Of a stretch of DNA of 64,000 nt, positions 18,908 through 28,695 are shown piece after piece (position 1 is the stretch's first letter; each line of letters starts with the position of its first letter). Origin of the DNA: Maricaulis alexandrii (GTDB lineage Bacteria; Pseudomonadota; Alphaproteobacteria; Caulobacterales; Maricaulaceae); NCBI RefSeq assembly GCF_005871165.1, contig NZ_SWKP01000008.1:124001-188000 (forward strand). The letters run 5' to 3'. The notes beneath the pieces are model-generated. The model ran no database searches. It was not told the origin of the DNA and saw only the letters and a program-made list of their open reading frames with translations. Both the position numbers and the translations under genes were made by a program.

Positions 18908-21268
18908 TCAGCCGAGCTGAACCGATCTCAGGCGCAGGGAGTTGGTGATGACCGAGACCGAGGACAGGCTCATGGCCGCCGCAGCAATCATCGGTGACAG
19001 CATGGTTCCGAAAACCGGGTAGAGGATGCCGGCGGCTACAGGCACACCCGCCGCATTGTAGATAAGAGCAAAGAACAGGTTCTCACGGATATTGCGCATG
19101 GTCGCGAGGGCCAGCTTGCGGGCGCGAACAATGCCGGTCAGATCGCCCTTTACCAGCGTCAGGCCTGCACTTTCGATGGCGACATCGGCGCCTGTGCCCA
19201 TGGCAATGCCCACATCGGCCTGCGCCAGAGCGGGGGCATCATTGACACCATCACCGGCCATGGCAACGCCGTGCCCGTCGGCTTGCAGCTCTTCCACGAT
19301 CCGCGCCTTGTCACGCGGCAGGACGTCGGCTCGCACCTCGTCCAGCCCGAGCCGGGCCGCCACCGACTTCGCGGTGCGCTCATTGTCGCCGGTCGCCATC
19401 ACGATGCGGAATCCCAGTTTGTGCAGGTCTTCCAGCGCCTGGGCTGTCGTCGGCTTGATCGGGTCCACAACGCAGACCATGCCCGCCAGCTGGCCATCAA
19501 CCGCCACAAACATGACGGTCTCTCCGTCATCTCTTCGCACATTGGCTTCGCCCGTCGCTGCCTCGCTGACCGCTATGCCTTGGGCATCCATGAGTGCAGC
19601 ATTGCCCAGAGCAACAGCCCGACCGCGAACCCGACCCGTCACGCCCTTGCCGGTGACGGCTTCGAACTCATCAGCGGTATCCATCGTCACGCCACGGCTC
19701 TTGGCGCCCTGGACAATGGCTTCAGCGAGCGGATGTTCGGACCCGCGCTCAAGGCTGGCGGCCGCGGTCAGGACGTCATCCTCATTGTTGTTGGAAAACG
19801 CGATCACGGCAGCCAGCTCGGGCTTTCCCATCGTCAGCGTTCCGGTCTTGTCGACGACCAGCGTATCCACCTTGGCGAAGCGCTCGAGCGCCTCGGCATT
19901 CTTGATCAGGACGCCGGCCTGGGCGCCGCGACCGGTAGCGGTCATGACGGACATGGGCGTCGCCAGACCCAGCGCGCAGGGACAGGCAATGATCAGGACG
20001 GACACGGCTGCAATCAGCCCATAGGCCGAGGCCGGTTCCGGACCCCAGATCGACCAAGCGATGAAGGCGATGGCGGCGACCGCGATCACCGCGGGCACAA
20101 ACCGGCCCGACGCCATATCGGCAAACTTCTGGATCGGAGCACGGCTGCGTTGGGCATTGGCCACCATCTCCACGATCTGGCTGAGCACCGTGTCCTTGCC
20201 GACCCGTCGGGCTTCGATGACCAGGCTACCATTGCCGTTGACCGTGGCCCCTGTCACGGGTTCGCCTTCGACCTTCTCCACCGGCACAGGTTCACCCGAG
20301 ATCATTGACTCATCCACCGATGAGCGGCCTTCGACGACGACGCCATCGACCGGGACTTTCTCGCCGGGCCGGACCCGCAATCGATCTCCTGTCCGGATCA
20401 TGTCCAGTGCGACTTCCCGGTCCTCGCCGTCAGACTCCACGCGCCGCGCCGTCTTTGGGGCCAGGTCAAGCAGTGCACGGATCGCGGACCCGGTCTGCTC
20501 CCGCGCCCGCAACTCCATGATCTGGCCCAGCAGGACCAAAACGATGATGACGGCTGCGGCTTCGAAATAAACACCCACATGGCCACTGCCGTGCCGAAAG
20601 GCTTCCGGGAAGACATCCGGTGCCAACACGGCCACCACGCTGAAAATGTAGGCCGCACCGGTTCCCATCGCGATCAGGGTGAACATGTTGAGGTGGCGGT
20701 TGATCACCGACTTCACGCCGCGCTCGAAGAAGGGCCAGCCCGACCAAAGGACCACCGGGGTGGCCAGCACCAGCTCCGCCCAGACGGCACGCGTTTCACC
20801 GAGAGCGTCACGCAGGAAGTCCAGGCCGATCATGGGACCCATAGCGAGCAGCAGGACCGGCACGGTCAAGACGGCGCCGACCCAGAACCGGCGGGCAAAA
20901 TCGACCAGTTCAGGATTGGGGCCCTCTTCACCGGTCGGCACACCCATCGGCTCAAGCGCCATGCCGCAAATGGGGCAATCGCCCGGCTCGTCACGGATGA
21001 TCTCGGGGTCCATCGGGCAGGTGTATTTCGTCCCTTCCGGCATGTCCTCATAGGACTGCAAATGGGCCCCGGTCAGGAAGTGATCAGGATCGTCGACGAA
21101 CCGGTCGTGACAGCGCTGGGAACAGAAATGGTAGGTTTCCCCGTCATGCGCATGACTGGGCTTTCCGGCTCCGATGCGCACCTCCATCCCGCAGACCGGG
21201 TCGGTCGCAACAGGCTGATGATGCAGGTCTTCTTGTGTCTCTTCGGGCGAGCAATGCTGACAACTCAT
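18908..21268 (-). CDS. copA: Copper-translocating P-type ATPase CopA
   Basis: A 786-aa P1B-type ATPase that exports Cu(I) from the cytoplasm. Instead of CxxC ferredoxin-like metal domains, the N-terminus has a YHS-type segment (DPVCGM at about 23-28, FCSQRC at about 48-53) and a heavy-metal-binding domain (YTCPMDPEI ... CPICGM at about 82-103). Core motifs are complete: [13 protein letters not shown] (transport CPC), [11 protein letters not shown] (phosphorylated Asp), the ATP-domain SEHPLAEA, and [16 protein letters not shown]. The C-terminal helices carry [15 protein letters not shown], the MxxSS signature of Cu(I) pumps. The gene is preceded by a CueR-type promoter and lies 53 bp downstream of cueR. 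Confidence 0.95.
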   Translation of the reverse strand: MSCQHCSPEETQEDLHHQPVATDPVCGMEVRIGAGKPSHAHDGETYHFCSQRCHDRFVDDPDHFLTGAHLQSYEDMPEGTKYTCPMDPEIIRDEPGDCPICGMALEPMGVPTGEEGPNPELVDFARRFWVGAVLTVPVLLLAMGPMIGLDFLRDALGETRAVWAELVLATPVVLWSGWPFFERGVKSVINRHLNMFTLIAMGTGAAYIFSVVAVLAPDVFPEAFRHGSGHVGVYFEAAAVIIVLVLLGQIMELRAREQTGSAIRALLDLAPKTARRVESDGEDREVALDMIRTGDRLRVRPGEKVPVDGVVVEGRSSVDESMISGEPVPVEKVEGEPVTGATVNGNGSLVIEARRVGKDTVLSQIVEMVANAQRSRAPIQKFADMASGRFVPAVIAVAAIAFIAWSIWGPEPASAYGLIAAVSVLIIACPCALGLATPMSVMTATGRGAQAGVLIKNAEALERFAKVDTLVVDKTGTLTMGKPELAAVIAFSNNNEDDVLTAAASLERGSEHPLAEAIVQGAKSRGVTMDTADEFEAVTGKGVTGRVRGRAVALGNAALMDAQGIAVSEAATGEANVRRDDGETVMFVAVDGQLAGMVCVVDPIKPTTAQALEDLHKLGFRIVMATGDNERTAKSVAARLGLDEVRADVLPRDKARIVEELQADGHGVAMAGDGVNDAPALAQADVGIAMGTGADVAIESAGLTLVKGDLTGIVRARKLALATMRNIRENLFFALIYNAAGVPVAAGILYPVFGTMLSPMIAAAAMSLSSVSVITNSLRLRSVQLG

Positions 21269-21294
21269 CGGGCAGTCCTCCTTTGGATGTCCCG

Positions 21295-21325
21295 GTTGTG
21301 AGGCTTCCAGTCACTGGAAGGTCAA
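21295..21325 (-). promoter_or_regulatory. CueR-type promoter/operator of copA
   Basis: On the minus strand, TTGACC is followed by a 19-bp spacer holding a near-perfect dyad (CTTCCAGTGACTGGAAG) and then a weak -10 (CACAAC). A dyad within an over-long 19-bp spacer is the hallmark of MerR-family activation, and the ACCTTCCAG/CTGGAAG arms match Cu(I)-responsive CueR sites. The element overlaps the 3' end of cueR and drives copA. Confidence 0.8.
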
Positions 21326-21729
21326 GCGGCCGGTTTCATTTTTTTCTCGCCGGCGAGCCCTTCAACGATGGGACAGTCCGGCCGATCATCGCCATGGCAG
21401 GCCGAAACGAGGCGTTGCAGCTCTGACTTGATGGCCGTCATTTCGGCCAGTTTCCGATCAATCTGGGCAACATGGTCCTGCGCCAGGGCTTTCACGTCGG
21501 CACTCGCCCTGGACCGGTCTTCGTACAAGGACAGCAGCGCCCGGCAATCGTCGAGCGAAAAGCCGAGGCTTCGCGCTCGACCGACAAAGGCGAGCTTGTG
21601 GAGATCGCTGTCTTGATAGACACGGTATCCATTGGCCGCCCGGGCCGGGGCGACCAGCCCCACATCCTCGTAGTATCGCAAGGTTTTCGAGGGCAAACCG
21701 GTCGCCCAGGCAGCGTCCTTCACATTCAT
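21322..21729 (-). CDS. cueR: Cu(I)-responsive MerR-family regulator CueR
   Basis: A 135-aa MerR-family activator. The N-terminal winged helix is clear (GLPSKTLRYYEDVGLV, ANGYRVYQDSDLHKLAFV), followed by the dimerisation helix and a metal-binding loop CHGDDRPDC. Two Cys separated by seven residues, as in CueR/HmrR, indicate monovalent Cu/Ag sensing. It is encoded directly after cusA (ATGA overlap) and before copA, whose promoter carries a matching operator overlapping the end of this gene. Confidence 0.9.
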   Translation of the reverse strand: MNVKDAAWATGLPSKTLRYYEDVGLVAPARAANGYRVYQDSDLHKLAFVGRARSLGFSLDDCRALLSLYEDRSRASADVKALAQDHVAQIDRKLAEMTAIKSELQRLVSACHGDDRPDCPIVEGLAGEKKMKPAA

Positions 21730-24700
21730 GACGCGGCTCCTTCCTCCGGCAGGGCCTGACGGATCCGGCCAAGTCCCGTCCGTTTCCAGATCAGGAAGGC
21801 CGCAGGGATCACCAGAAGTGTGAGGATGGTCGCACTGGTCATGCCTCCCACCATCGGCGCCGCGATCCGCCGCATCACTTCCGAACCGGTCCCGTCGCCA
21901 AACATGATCGGCAGCAGGCCGGCGATGGTCGCGATCACGGTCATCATGATGGGACGCACGCGCAACAGGGCTCCTTCGATCACCGCTTCGTCCAGATCGG
22001 ACCGGTTCAGCGGCCGGCCGGCCTCATCGGCCAGCGCCTGATGCCGGGTGAGCGCCTGTTCCAGATAGACGATCATCAAGACCCCGATCTCCACGGCCAC
22101 GCCGGCCAGGGCGATGAAGCCCACACCGACGGCGACCGAAAGATTATACCCGAGCAGGTCGAGCAGCCAGACGCCGCCCACGAGCGCCAGAGGCAGGGTG
22201 CCCATGATCATCAGAACCGGGGTCAGCCTGCGGAAGTTCAAGAACAGCAACAGCAGGATGATCACCAGGGTGACCGGAACGACCACAGCCAGCTTGGCCT
22301 TGGCCCGCTCCATGTATTCGAACTGGCCGGACCAGCTGATCGAATAGCCTGGCGGCAGGTCCACATACTCCGCCAGCGCCTGTTGAGCTTCCTCGACATA
22401 GCTGCCGATGTCGACACCGTTGATATCGACATAGACCCAGCCATTGGTGCGGGCATTCTCGCTGCGGATCACACCGGGACCATCGGCGATGGAGATATCG
22501 GCGACCCGGCCCAGCGGAATCTCCGCCCCGGTCGGCGTGATCACCGGCAGGTCCCGGAGCGAGTCCACCGAATTGCGGTAGTCGCGCGGGTAGCGAAGAT
22601 TGATGGGATAGCGTTCGCGGCCTTCGACGCTTTCGCTGACCGACATGCCGCCGATGGCTGTGCGGACCACATCATGCACGTCAGCCACATTGAGACCGAA
22701 GCGGGCCGCTTCCAGCCGGTTCACATCGATATCGACGAATCGCCCGCCGGTCACACGTTCGGCATAGACCGAGGCTGTACCTTCGAGGGTTTCGATGATG
22801 GCTTCGACCTCCTCCCCGATTTCCGCAATCACATCCAGATCCGGACCGGCGATCTTGATCCCGACCGGGGTCTTGATCCCGGTGGCCAGCATGTCGATCC
22901 GACCCCGGATCGGCATGATCCAGGCATTGGTGAGGCTGGGCACATCCACGACCGCGTCCAGTTCAGCCCGGATATCGTCGATCGTGACGCCCGGCCGCCA
23001 CTCCTCCCGCGGACGCAACTGGATCGTCGTCTCGATCATGGTCAGGGGCGCGGGGTCGGTCGCGGTTTCGGCTCTTCCAGCCTTGCCGTGAACCGTGAGG
23101 ACTTCCGGGACCGTCATGATCAGCCGGTTGGTTTGCTGCAACAGCTCGGTGACCTTGCCCGCCGACACGCCGGGAAAGGCGCTCGGCATGTAGAGAATAT
23201 CGCCCTCATCCAGGTCCGGCATGAATTCGCTGCCCATGCGCGAGAGCGGTATCGCCGCGCTCGCCAGCACCAGACCGGCTGTCAGGAGAACCGTGACCGG
23301 ACGGCGGATCGCCAGACCGATGAAAGGCCGGTAGCCGGCAATCAGCAGGCGGTTGACCGGATTCTTGTGCTCCGGCGTGATGCGGCCGCGCACCAGATAG
23401 CCCATCAGAACGGGAACCAGTGTGATCGCCAGACCGGCCGCCGCGGCCATCGCATAGGTCTTGGTGAAGGCCAGCGGATGGAACAGGCGGCCTTCCTGCG
23501 CCTCCAGGGCAAAGATCGGCACAAAGCTGAATGTGACGATCAGGAGTGAAAAGAAGAGCGCCGGCCCGACTTCGACCGAAGCCTTGGAGACAATCTCCCA
23601 GCGGTTTTCCCGCGTGATCGGCTCGCGTTCGGCATGCTTGTGCATGTTCTCGATCATGACGATCGCGGCATCCACCATGGCACCAATGGCAATGGCGATC
23701 CCGCCCAGCGACATGATGTTGGCGTTGATGCCCTGCGCGTTCATCACGATGATCGCGGTGAGAATGCCAAGCGGCAGGCTGAGCACGATCACCAGGGAAG
23801 AGCGGAAGTGGAAGAGGAAGAGCGCGCAGATCAGCGCGACCACCAGGAACTCCTCCACCAGTTTTTCCTGCAGCGAGGACACCGCTCGTTCAATCAGGCT
23901 GGCACGGTTATAGGTCGTCACGATCTCCACGCCGTCTGGCAGTGACGCACTGAGTTCTTCCAGCCGGTCCTCGACGCGCTGGATGGTCGCCCGGGCATTC
24001 TCGCCATAGCGCATGACAACCACGCCGCCGACGGCCTCGCCCTCGCCATTGAGCTCGCCAATGCCGCGACGCAATTCCGGCCCGATCGTGATGTCGGCGA
24101 CATCGGACAACAGGATGGGCGTGCCGGTTTCCGTGACAGAGACCGGGATCGCCTCAAGATCCTCGACGCCCTCGATATAGCCCGAGGCCCGGACCATGTA
24201 TTCGGCCTCCGCCATCTCGATGACCCGGCCGCCGCTCTCCTGATTGCCGCGTTCGATCGCGGTTCGAACCGCAGAGAGAGGGATGCCCTGGGCCCGCAAC
24301 CGGTCCGGATCGGCGATCACCTGATACTGGCGCACCATGCCGCCGATCGTGGCAACCTCGGACACACCCTCAATGGTCTGGAGCTCGTATTTGAGGAACC
24401 AGTCCTGGATGGAGCGCAATTCGGCGAGGTCATGTTGCCCGGTCCGGTCGACGAGGGCGTATTGGTAGATCCAGCCCACACCGGTCGCGTCAGGCCCCAA
24501 GGCGGGGCGGGCGGCGTCCGGCAAGGTCGGGGCGACCTGAGACAGGTATTCCAGCACCCGGGAGCGGGCCCAGTAGAGGTCCGTCCCGTCTTCGAAAATC
24601 ACATAGACATAGCTGTCATTGAAGAAGGAATAGCCTCGGACGGTAACGGCGCCCGGCACGGCCAGCATGGCCGTGGTCAACGGATAGGTGACCTGGTCCT

Positions 24701-24884
24701 CAACGACCTGCGGGGCCTGGCCGGGATAGGTCGTCTTGATGATGACCTGCACATCGGACAGATCGGGAATGGCGTCCATCGGCGTGCGGACGAGCGAGTA
24801 CAACCCGCTCCCGGCCAGCAGGGTCGCCAGAATCAGGACGATCAGACGATTGCCGATCGACCAGCGTATGATCGCGCTGATCAT
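21726..24884 (-). CDS. cusA: Cu(I)/Ag(I) efflux RND transporter CusA
   Basis: A 1052-aa inner-membrane RND pump of the heavy-metal-efflux class. Twelve transmembrane helices and two large periplasmic loops are visible. The proton-relay helix reads IAIGAMVDAAIVMIENMHKH, as in CusA. The methionine relay expected of CusA is present: EFMPDLDEGDILYMP, APLTMIET, and MPIRGRIDMLATGIKTP. These residues favour Cu/Ag over divalent metals. It overlaps cusB upstream by 4 bp and cueR downstream by 4 bp, so the operon is cusC-cusB-cusA-cueR. Confidence 0.93.
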   Translation of the reverse strand: MISAIIRWSIGNRLIVLILATLLAGSGLYSLVRTPMDAIPDLSDVQVIIKTTYPGQAPQVVEDQVTYPLTTAMLAVPGAVTVRGYSFFNDSYVYVIFEDGTDLYWARSRVLEYLSQVAPTLPDAARPALGPDATGVGWIYQYALVDRTGQHDLAELRSIQDWFLKYELQTIEGVSEVATIGGMVRQYQVIADPDRLRAQGIPLSAVRTAIERGNQESGGRVIEMAEAEYMVRASGYIEGVEDLEAIPVSVTETGTPILLSDVADITIGPELRRGIGELNGEGEAVGGVVVMRYGENARATIQRVEDRLEELSASLPDGVEIVTTYNRASLIERAVSSLQEKLVEEFLVVALICALFLFHFRSSLVIVLSLPLGILTAIIVMNAQGINANIMSLGGIAIAIGAMVDAAIVMIENMHKHAEREPITRENRWEIVSKASVEVGPALFFSLLIVTFSFVPIFALEAQEGRLFHPLAFTKTYAMAAAAGLAITLVPVLMGYLVRGRITPEHKNPVNRLLIAGYRPFIGLAIRRPVTVLLTAGLVLASAAIPLSRMGSEFMPDLDEGDILYMPSAFPGVSAGKVTELLQQTNRLIMTVPEVLTVHGKAGRAETATDPAPLTMIETTIQLRPREEWRPGVTIDDIRAELDAVVDVPSLTNAWIMPIRGRIDMLATGIKTPVGIKIAGPDLDVIAEIGEEVEAIIETLEGTASVYAERVTGGRFVDIDVNRLEAARFGLNVADVHDVVRTAIGGMSVSESVEGRERYPINLRYPRDYRNSVDSLRDLPVITPTGAEIPLGRVADISIADGPGVIRSENARTNGWVYVDINGVDIGSYVEEAQQALAEYVDLPPGYSISWSGQFEYMERAKAKLAVVVPVTLVIILLLLFLNFRRLTPVLMIMGTLPLALVGGVWLLDLLGYNLSVAVGVGFIALAGVAVEIGVLMIVYLEQALTRHQALADEAGRPLNRSDLDEAVIEGALLRVRPIMMTVIATIAGLLPIMFGDGTGSEVMRRIAAPMVGGMTSATILTLLVIPAAFLIWKRTGLGRIRQALPEEGAAS

Positions 24885-26605
24885 TCCTCGCCTCCCGCAT
24901 CACCCATGGACATCACAGAAATGCCGGTGAGCTGCCATTGACCGGGTCCGGCCTCATCAATCGTGAAGCGGACATGGTCGCCTTCGGCGAGCCCGTCGAG
25001 CGTGACGCCCTCGGTCAGCTCGTAGACCATGCTCATGGCGGGCATATCGATCGCTTCGATCCGCTCATGGTCGATCTCGACCATGCCGATATCGCCCATC
25101 AGCGTGACCACACGGCCATGCCCCTCGACCTCAGCCTCGGCGGATCCGTCTTGAGACGCGTCCGGTCCTGAGATCGAGGCAATGCGCCATTGGCCGTCAT
25201 CGTTCTGCCGCAAGGTGAAGTTCACGGCATCCCCTTCCGACAGACCCTCCAGTGAAACACCCTCCAGCGTGAAGAAGGACATGCTCATCACCGGCCAATC
25301 GAGCGCGGGGATGGGATCATGGGTGAGATCGATCATCCCGTGGGACGCCATGACACCGTCGACTGTGCCGGTCCCTTGGACCGTCTCCGGCGGCGCAGCG
25401 GGCTCCTCGGCACCGGCCATGCGCAGGGCTACGCCCTGAAGACTCGCTTCGGAGTCGATCAGGAACTGGCTGGACACGACCACGCGTTCGCCATCTGAAA
25501 GACCGGACAGGATTTCGGACCGCCCCCCCGCTTCGGCTCCGCTTCTCACCTGGGCCAAGCGGTACCGACCGTCACCCAGAGCCAGAACCACCCGCTCCGA
25601 TCGACCGGTGCGGATCACGGCTTCGGCTGGAACCGAAAGGACATTCTCCCGCGGCGACACCTCGATCCGCACATTCACATAAGCTTCCGGGCGCAAGGCC
25701 CCGTCGCCATTGCTGAAGCGCATGCGCACAGGGATCGAGCGGCTGCGCGGGTCCACTGTGGGATAGAGGTACTCCACACGCCCATGCCACATCCGGCCCG
25801 GCTGGGCACGGGTCTGCATGTGGACGCTTTGCCCGAGCTCGATGGTTGCAGCCTCGTCTTCAAACAGGTCCGCGATAACCCAGACCTCGCGCAGATCGGC
25901 GATCGTCATCACCACCATGCTCGGATGGGCATGGGCGCCCTCGCGGACATTCATTTCCAGGACGACACCGGTTCGTGGTGCATAGACGTCGACCAGTCTC
26001 TGCGGGGTGCCACGGCGCGCGATTGCATCGATCTGGGCCTCGTTTACCCCCAGCGCCTGCAAGCGTGAACGGGCAGCCGAGATCAGGCCAGGCCGGGCGA
26101 CATTGAGCGCCTGCAGGAACTCGCTTTGCGCTGTCACGATCTCCGGTGAGTACATGCGGAAGAGCAAATCTCCGGCCTCCACGACATCGCCAACAGCGGC
26201 GACCCGCAGATCCTCGATCCAGCCCTGCGCCCGGACATCCACAACGGAGGTCAGGTCATCGACCGGACGGACATAGCCAACCGTGTCGAGATCCTCGGCA
26301 AACCGGTCCCGTGTCACCAGGGCGGTGCGCACGCCGATATTGTTCTCCACGGCGGAAGAAATGGTGATGGTGGAATTGTCCGCAGGTTCATCGCCGGCAT
26401 AGACGGGGATCAAATCCATCCCCATGGGCGACTTGCCCGGTTCATCGCGCCGGAAATTCGGGTCCATCGGCGCCACCCAGTAGAGGATTTCGGGCTCATT
26501 CGAGGCGGGCGCCGAGCCGCCATCCATCAGGCGCATGCCAAGGGATCCGATGATAATACCGGCGATCAGCGCGACGGCTCCGAGAATGAGAGTGCGCGGG
26601 GTCAT
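24881..26605 (-). CDS. cusB: CusB periplasmic adaptor with two C-terminal CusF domains
   Basis: A 574-aa membrane-fusion adaptor that joins CusA to the outer-membrane channel. After an N-terminal membrane anchor come a metal-binding Met-rich segment (YWVAPMDPNFRRDEPG, KSPMGMDLIPVY), the lipoyl/hairpin and beta-barrel domains, and then, unusually, two CusF-type copper-binding domains in tandem. The first has HDPIPALDWPVMSMSF (Trp present), the second HERIEAIDMPAMSMVY (Met in place of Trp). Standard CusB is about 400 aa, so the extra ~170 residues are a real fusion. The gene overlaps cusC and cusA by 4 bp each. Confidence 0.92.
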   Translation of the reverse strand: MTPRTLILGAVALIAGIIIGSLGMRLMDGGSAPASNEPEILYWVAPMDPNFRRDEPGKSPMGMDLIPVYAGDEPADNSTITISSAVENNIGVRTALVTRDRFAEDLDTVGYVRPVDDLTSVVDVRAQGWIEDLRVAAVGDVVEAGDLLFRMYSPEIVTAQSEFLQALNVARPGLISAARSRLQALGVNEAQIDAIARRGTPQRLVDVYAPRTGVVLEMNVREGAHAHPSMVVMTIADLREVWVIADLFEDEAATIELGQSVHMQTRAQPGRMWHGRVEYLYPTVDPRSRSIPVRMRFSNGDGALRPEAYVNVRIEVSPRENVLSVPAEAVIRTGRSERVVLALGDGRYRLAQVRSGAEAGGRSEILSGLSDGERVVVSSQFLIDSEASLQGVALRMAGAEEPAAPPETVQGTGTVDGVMASHGMIDLTHDPIPALDWPVMSMSFFTLEGVSLEGLSEGDAVNFTLRQNDDGQWRIASISGPDASQDGSAEAEVEGHGRVVTLMGDIGMVEIDHERIEAIDMPAMSMVYELTEGVTLDGLAEGDHVRFTIDEAGPGQWQLTGISVMSMGDAGGEE

Positions 26606-27852
26606 TGGACATCTCCGGTCAGGAACAAGATCCGGCTGTGCGCCTGCAAGGCATCAACGCGTGTCCGGATCAGGGTCAGTTCGATATCAAGCAGGGCCAG
26701 TTCCGAGCGGACCAGTTCGGCGAAATCCGCTTGCTCATTCTCATAGGCCGCGAGGACGGCGGCCGCCGTTTCGCGTGCGCGTTCCAGCACGCCAGTTTCG
26801 TAAGCCGAGGCAGTCTGGTTCAGGCGCTCAAACCGCACCCAGTCCTCATCGAGCTGTCGGCGCAAATCGAGCAGGAGTGCCTGGCGATCCAGCTCCTCCG
26901 CCGAGCGCATTTGCCGGGCACCGGCAACGCTTTCATCCTGTCGGCGCTGGCTGAAGATCGGCATCTGCACGCTTACACCAATACTGGCGACGTCAGACCG
27001 GCTACCTCGCACACCATAGCCCGCATCGACGCTCCAGGTCGGATTATAGGCGTCCAGCGCCAGGTCAATCTCGCGCTCGCTGGCCTCGATCCGGGCATTT
27101 CGGGAGATGATGGACGGGTGCCTGGCAAGCGCATTCACCGCCTCATCGGCATCTGGCAACGCGGGCAGAACCGGCAAGCGCGGCAGCATGTCCCGCCCTG
27201 CCGCATCTGATCCGACATGGCGCGCCAATTGAGCCCGGGCGGTCCCGATCTGCCGCTCGATTTCGATCAGACGCGCATCCAGCAAGGCGGTCTCCAGATC
27301 CACCCGGATCACGTCATGGGAATTGACGCGCCCGCTGGCGAACAGGGCTGTCGCCACTTCGCTGAGCTGCCGGATCTCCTCGCGCCGCGCCCGCGTCAGC
27401 TCACTGGCCCGCTCCCAGTAGTAAGCCTCCAGCCATGCCAGTCGTACCGACCGCGTGATCATGCGTTCTTCCAGCCCGCCCAGGGCGCGGAGGCCTTCGG
27501 CCTGAGCCCTTTGACGCTCACGCTGGAGATGACGGCTCGCCCCGCTGGGAATGACCTGTCGCACGCCGACCTGCCACTGCGTCATGGCTTCACGATTGGG
27601 ATCAAGATCGCTCAAGGGAAGATTGGCGAGACCGACCCGCATCATCGGATCCGGCAGGGCCAACGCCGCTTCGCCGGCATGCTCGAGCGCGCCCGCACGA
27701 GACTGCAAGCTGGCAATCGCCGGGTCTTCGGCTTGTCCGGCGATCAGGACAGCCTCCGGCAGGCTGAGCGGGGGCAGTTCAGAAACAGGTTGCGCGGTTG
27801 CAGCCGAAAGCTGGAGCGCGGCCGCAAGTACGGCATGGGCAGGCAGGGACAT
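26602..27852 (-). CDS. cusC: TolC-family outer-membrane efflux channel (CusC-like)
   Basis: A 416-aa outer-membrane factor. The ATG at 27852 has GGAG six bases upstream and begins a signal peptide (MSLPAHAVLAAALQLSAATA); the upstream Met adds a non-signal tail. The long heptad-rich helices of two OEP repeats are visible (EAVLIAGQAEDPAIASLQSR, LERARETAAAVLAAYENEQ). It is the channel of the tripartite Cus pump and overlaps cusB by ATGA. There is no lipobox. The cusC name rests on operon position. Confidence 0.85.
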   Translation of the reverse strand: MSLPAHAVLAAALQLSAATAQPVSELPPLSLPEAVLIAGQAEDPAIASLQSRAGALEHAGEAALALPDPMMRVGLANLPLSDLDPNREAMTQWQVGVRQVIPSGASRHLQRERQRAQAEGLRALGGLEERMITRSVRLAWLEAYYWERASELTRARREEIRQLSEVATALFASGRVNSHDVIRVDLETALLDARLIEIERQIGTARAQLARHVGSDAAGRDMLPRLPVLPALPDADEAVNALARHPSIISRNARIEASEREIDLALDAYNPTWSVDAGYGVRGSRSDVASIGVSVQMPIFSQRRQDESVAGARQMRSAEELDRQALLLDLRRQLDEDWVRFERLNQTASAYETGVLERARETAAAVLAAYENEQADFAELVRSELALLDIELTLIRTRVDALQAHSRILFLTGDVQ

Positions 27853-27912
27853 GGAGGTCTCCGATGCGGGCAGAACGAAGTGAAAAGAGCCCATCAACAA
27901 GGCTCGGCTTCG

Positions 27913-28314
27913 TCAAGCGCGTGGAGGACGGTCCAGATTGTCAGGCGTGTTGGAAACCGGTCTCAGCATGACCTGGCGAGCGGTGCGTTCGACGAGGCCC
28001 GATGCCAGACGAGAGGCCGGGCCACTCGGGATCAGGGTCGAAAAGGAGGAGGCCAGACTGCACTTATTTGCGGAACATCCATCCATGTCGTCACAGGGTT
28101 GAGCATGGTGCGCCCCGTCAGACTCCACCATGTCCGTGCCGTCGGGGCAGCAATCATGATCCGCCATCGCGGTCATGTCGGCCGTCTGCATGACATCGGC
28201 ATGCGCATCAGGCGCATAGCCCGTCCCGCCCAGCGCAAGCGCACCGAGCAAAAACAGGATCAGGCTGACATGCCGCCAAGTCAAAATCGGGAGCGTCCTT
28301 ATGGTTCCAATCAT
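27913..28314 (-). CDS. Small Cys/His/Met-rich envelope protein, CzcI/DUF2946-like
   Basis: A 133-aa protein with an N-terminal hydrophobic segment (about 15-35) and a region rich in putative metal ligands (TADMTAMADHDCCPDG, GAHHAQPCDDMDGCSANKC). It ends in NTPDNLDRPPRA, a tail resembling those of the CzcI/DUF2946 group, small periplasmic proteins encoded at the head of metal-efflux operons. It lies 60 bp upstream of cusC on the same strand, which fits that pattern. A role in buffering or sensing copper is inference. The gene could instead be an unrelated hypothetical protein; similarity is judged by layout and composition. Confidence 0.6.
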   Translation of the reverse strand: MIGTIRTLPILTWRHVSLILFLLGALALGGTGYAPDAHADVMQTADMTAMADHDCCPDGTDMVESDGAHHAQPCDDMDGCSANKCSLASSFSTLIPSGPASRLASGLVERTARQVMLRPVSNTPDNLDRPPRA

Positions 28315-28429
28315 GACACCCTATACGATCCGGATGAGGATTTCCCTCACGCAAAGTGTCACAGGGTCGTGCCTTAACACGATGCTGAACGACAAAAACG
28401 GGCTGACCTCGAATTCCATAACTTGGGCC

Positions 28430-28650
28430 TAGTGCGGGCCGCGATTTGACGCTTGTCGTCCAGCGCGGTGGCGCGGGAATTCTCAAAGTCAGGCCGTGAA
28501 TAGAGGTGGCGCTCGAGATTGAAGTGGTTGCGAACTGAGGCTTGGACCGCGGCAAATTTCTAAAGGCTTTGCATTGACCGTAAGCGAGGCATGCATTCCC
28601 TGCCCAACCGGAGCGGCTGATATGAATTTTCGGTCGATTGTTGATCAACC
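28430..28650 (-). pseudogene. Decayed IS6-family transposase remnant
   Basis: Reading the minus strand and allowing one frameshift and one internal stop, the sequence spells the IS6 C-terminal motifs: LINNR, then (after a frameshift) ENSYQPLR, then RSMQSL-stop-KFAAVQASVRNHFNLERH and LYSRPDFENSRATALDDKRQ. It is more degraded than the copy at 11236-11610 but has the same orientation. No terminal repeats are recognised. Together they bracket the copper cluster. Confidence 0.7.
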
Positions 28651-28695
28651 TCCTCGTTTCCGGGCGGCGAGAGCTTTCTGGATCACCCACAGCGG

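Noticed and set aside
19092-20308. Long plus-strand ORFs opposite copA
   Set aside because: Both lie entirely within the copA coding region and encode no recognisable domain.
22041-23549. 502-codon plus-strand ORF opposite cusA
   Set aside because: Antisense to a clear CusA; composition (Arg/His/Asp/Gln-rich) is an artefact of high GC.
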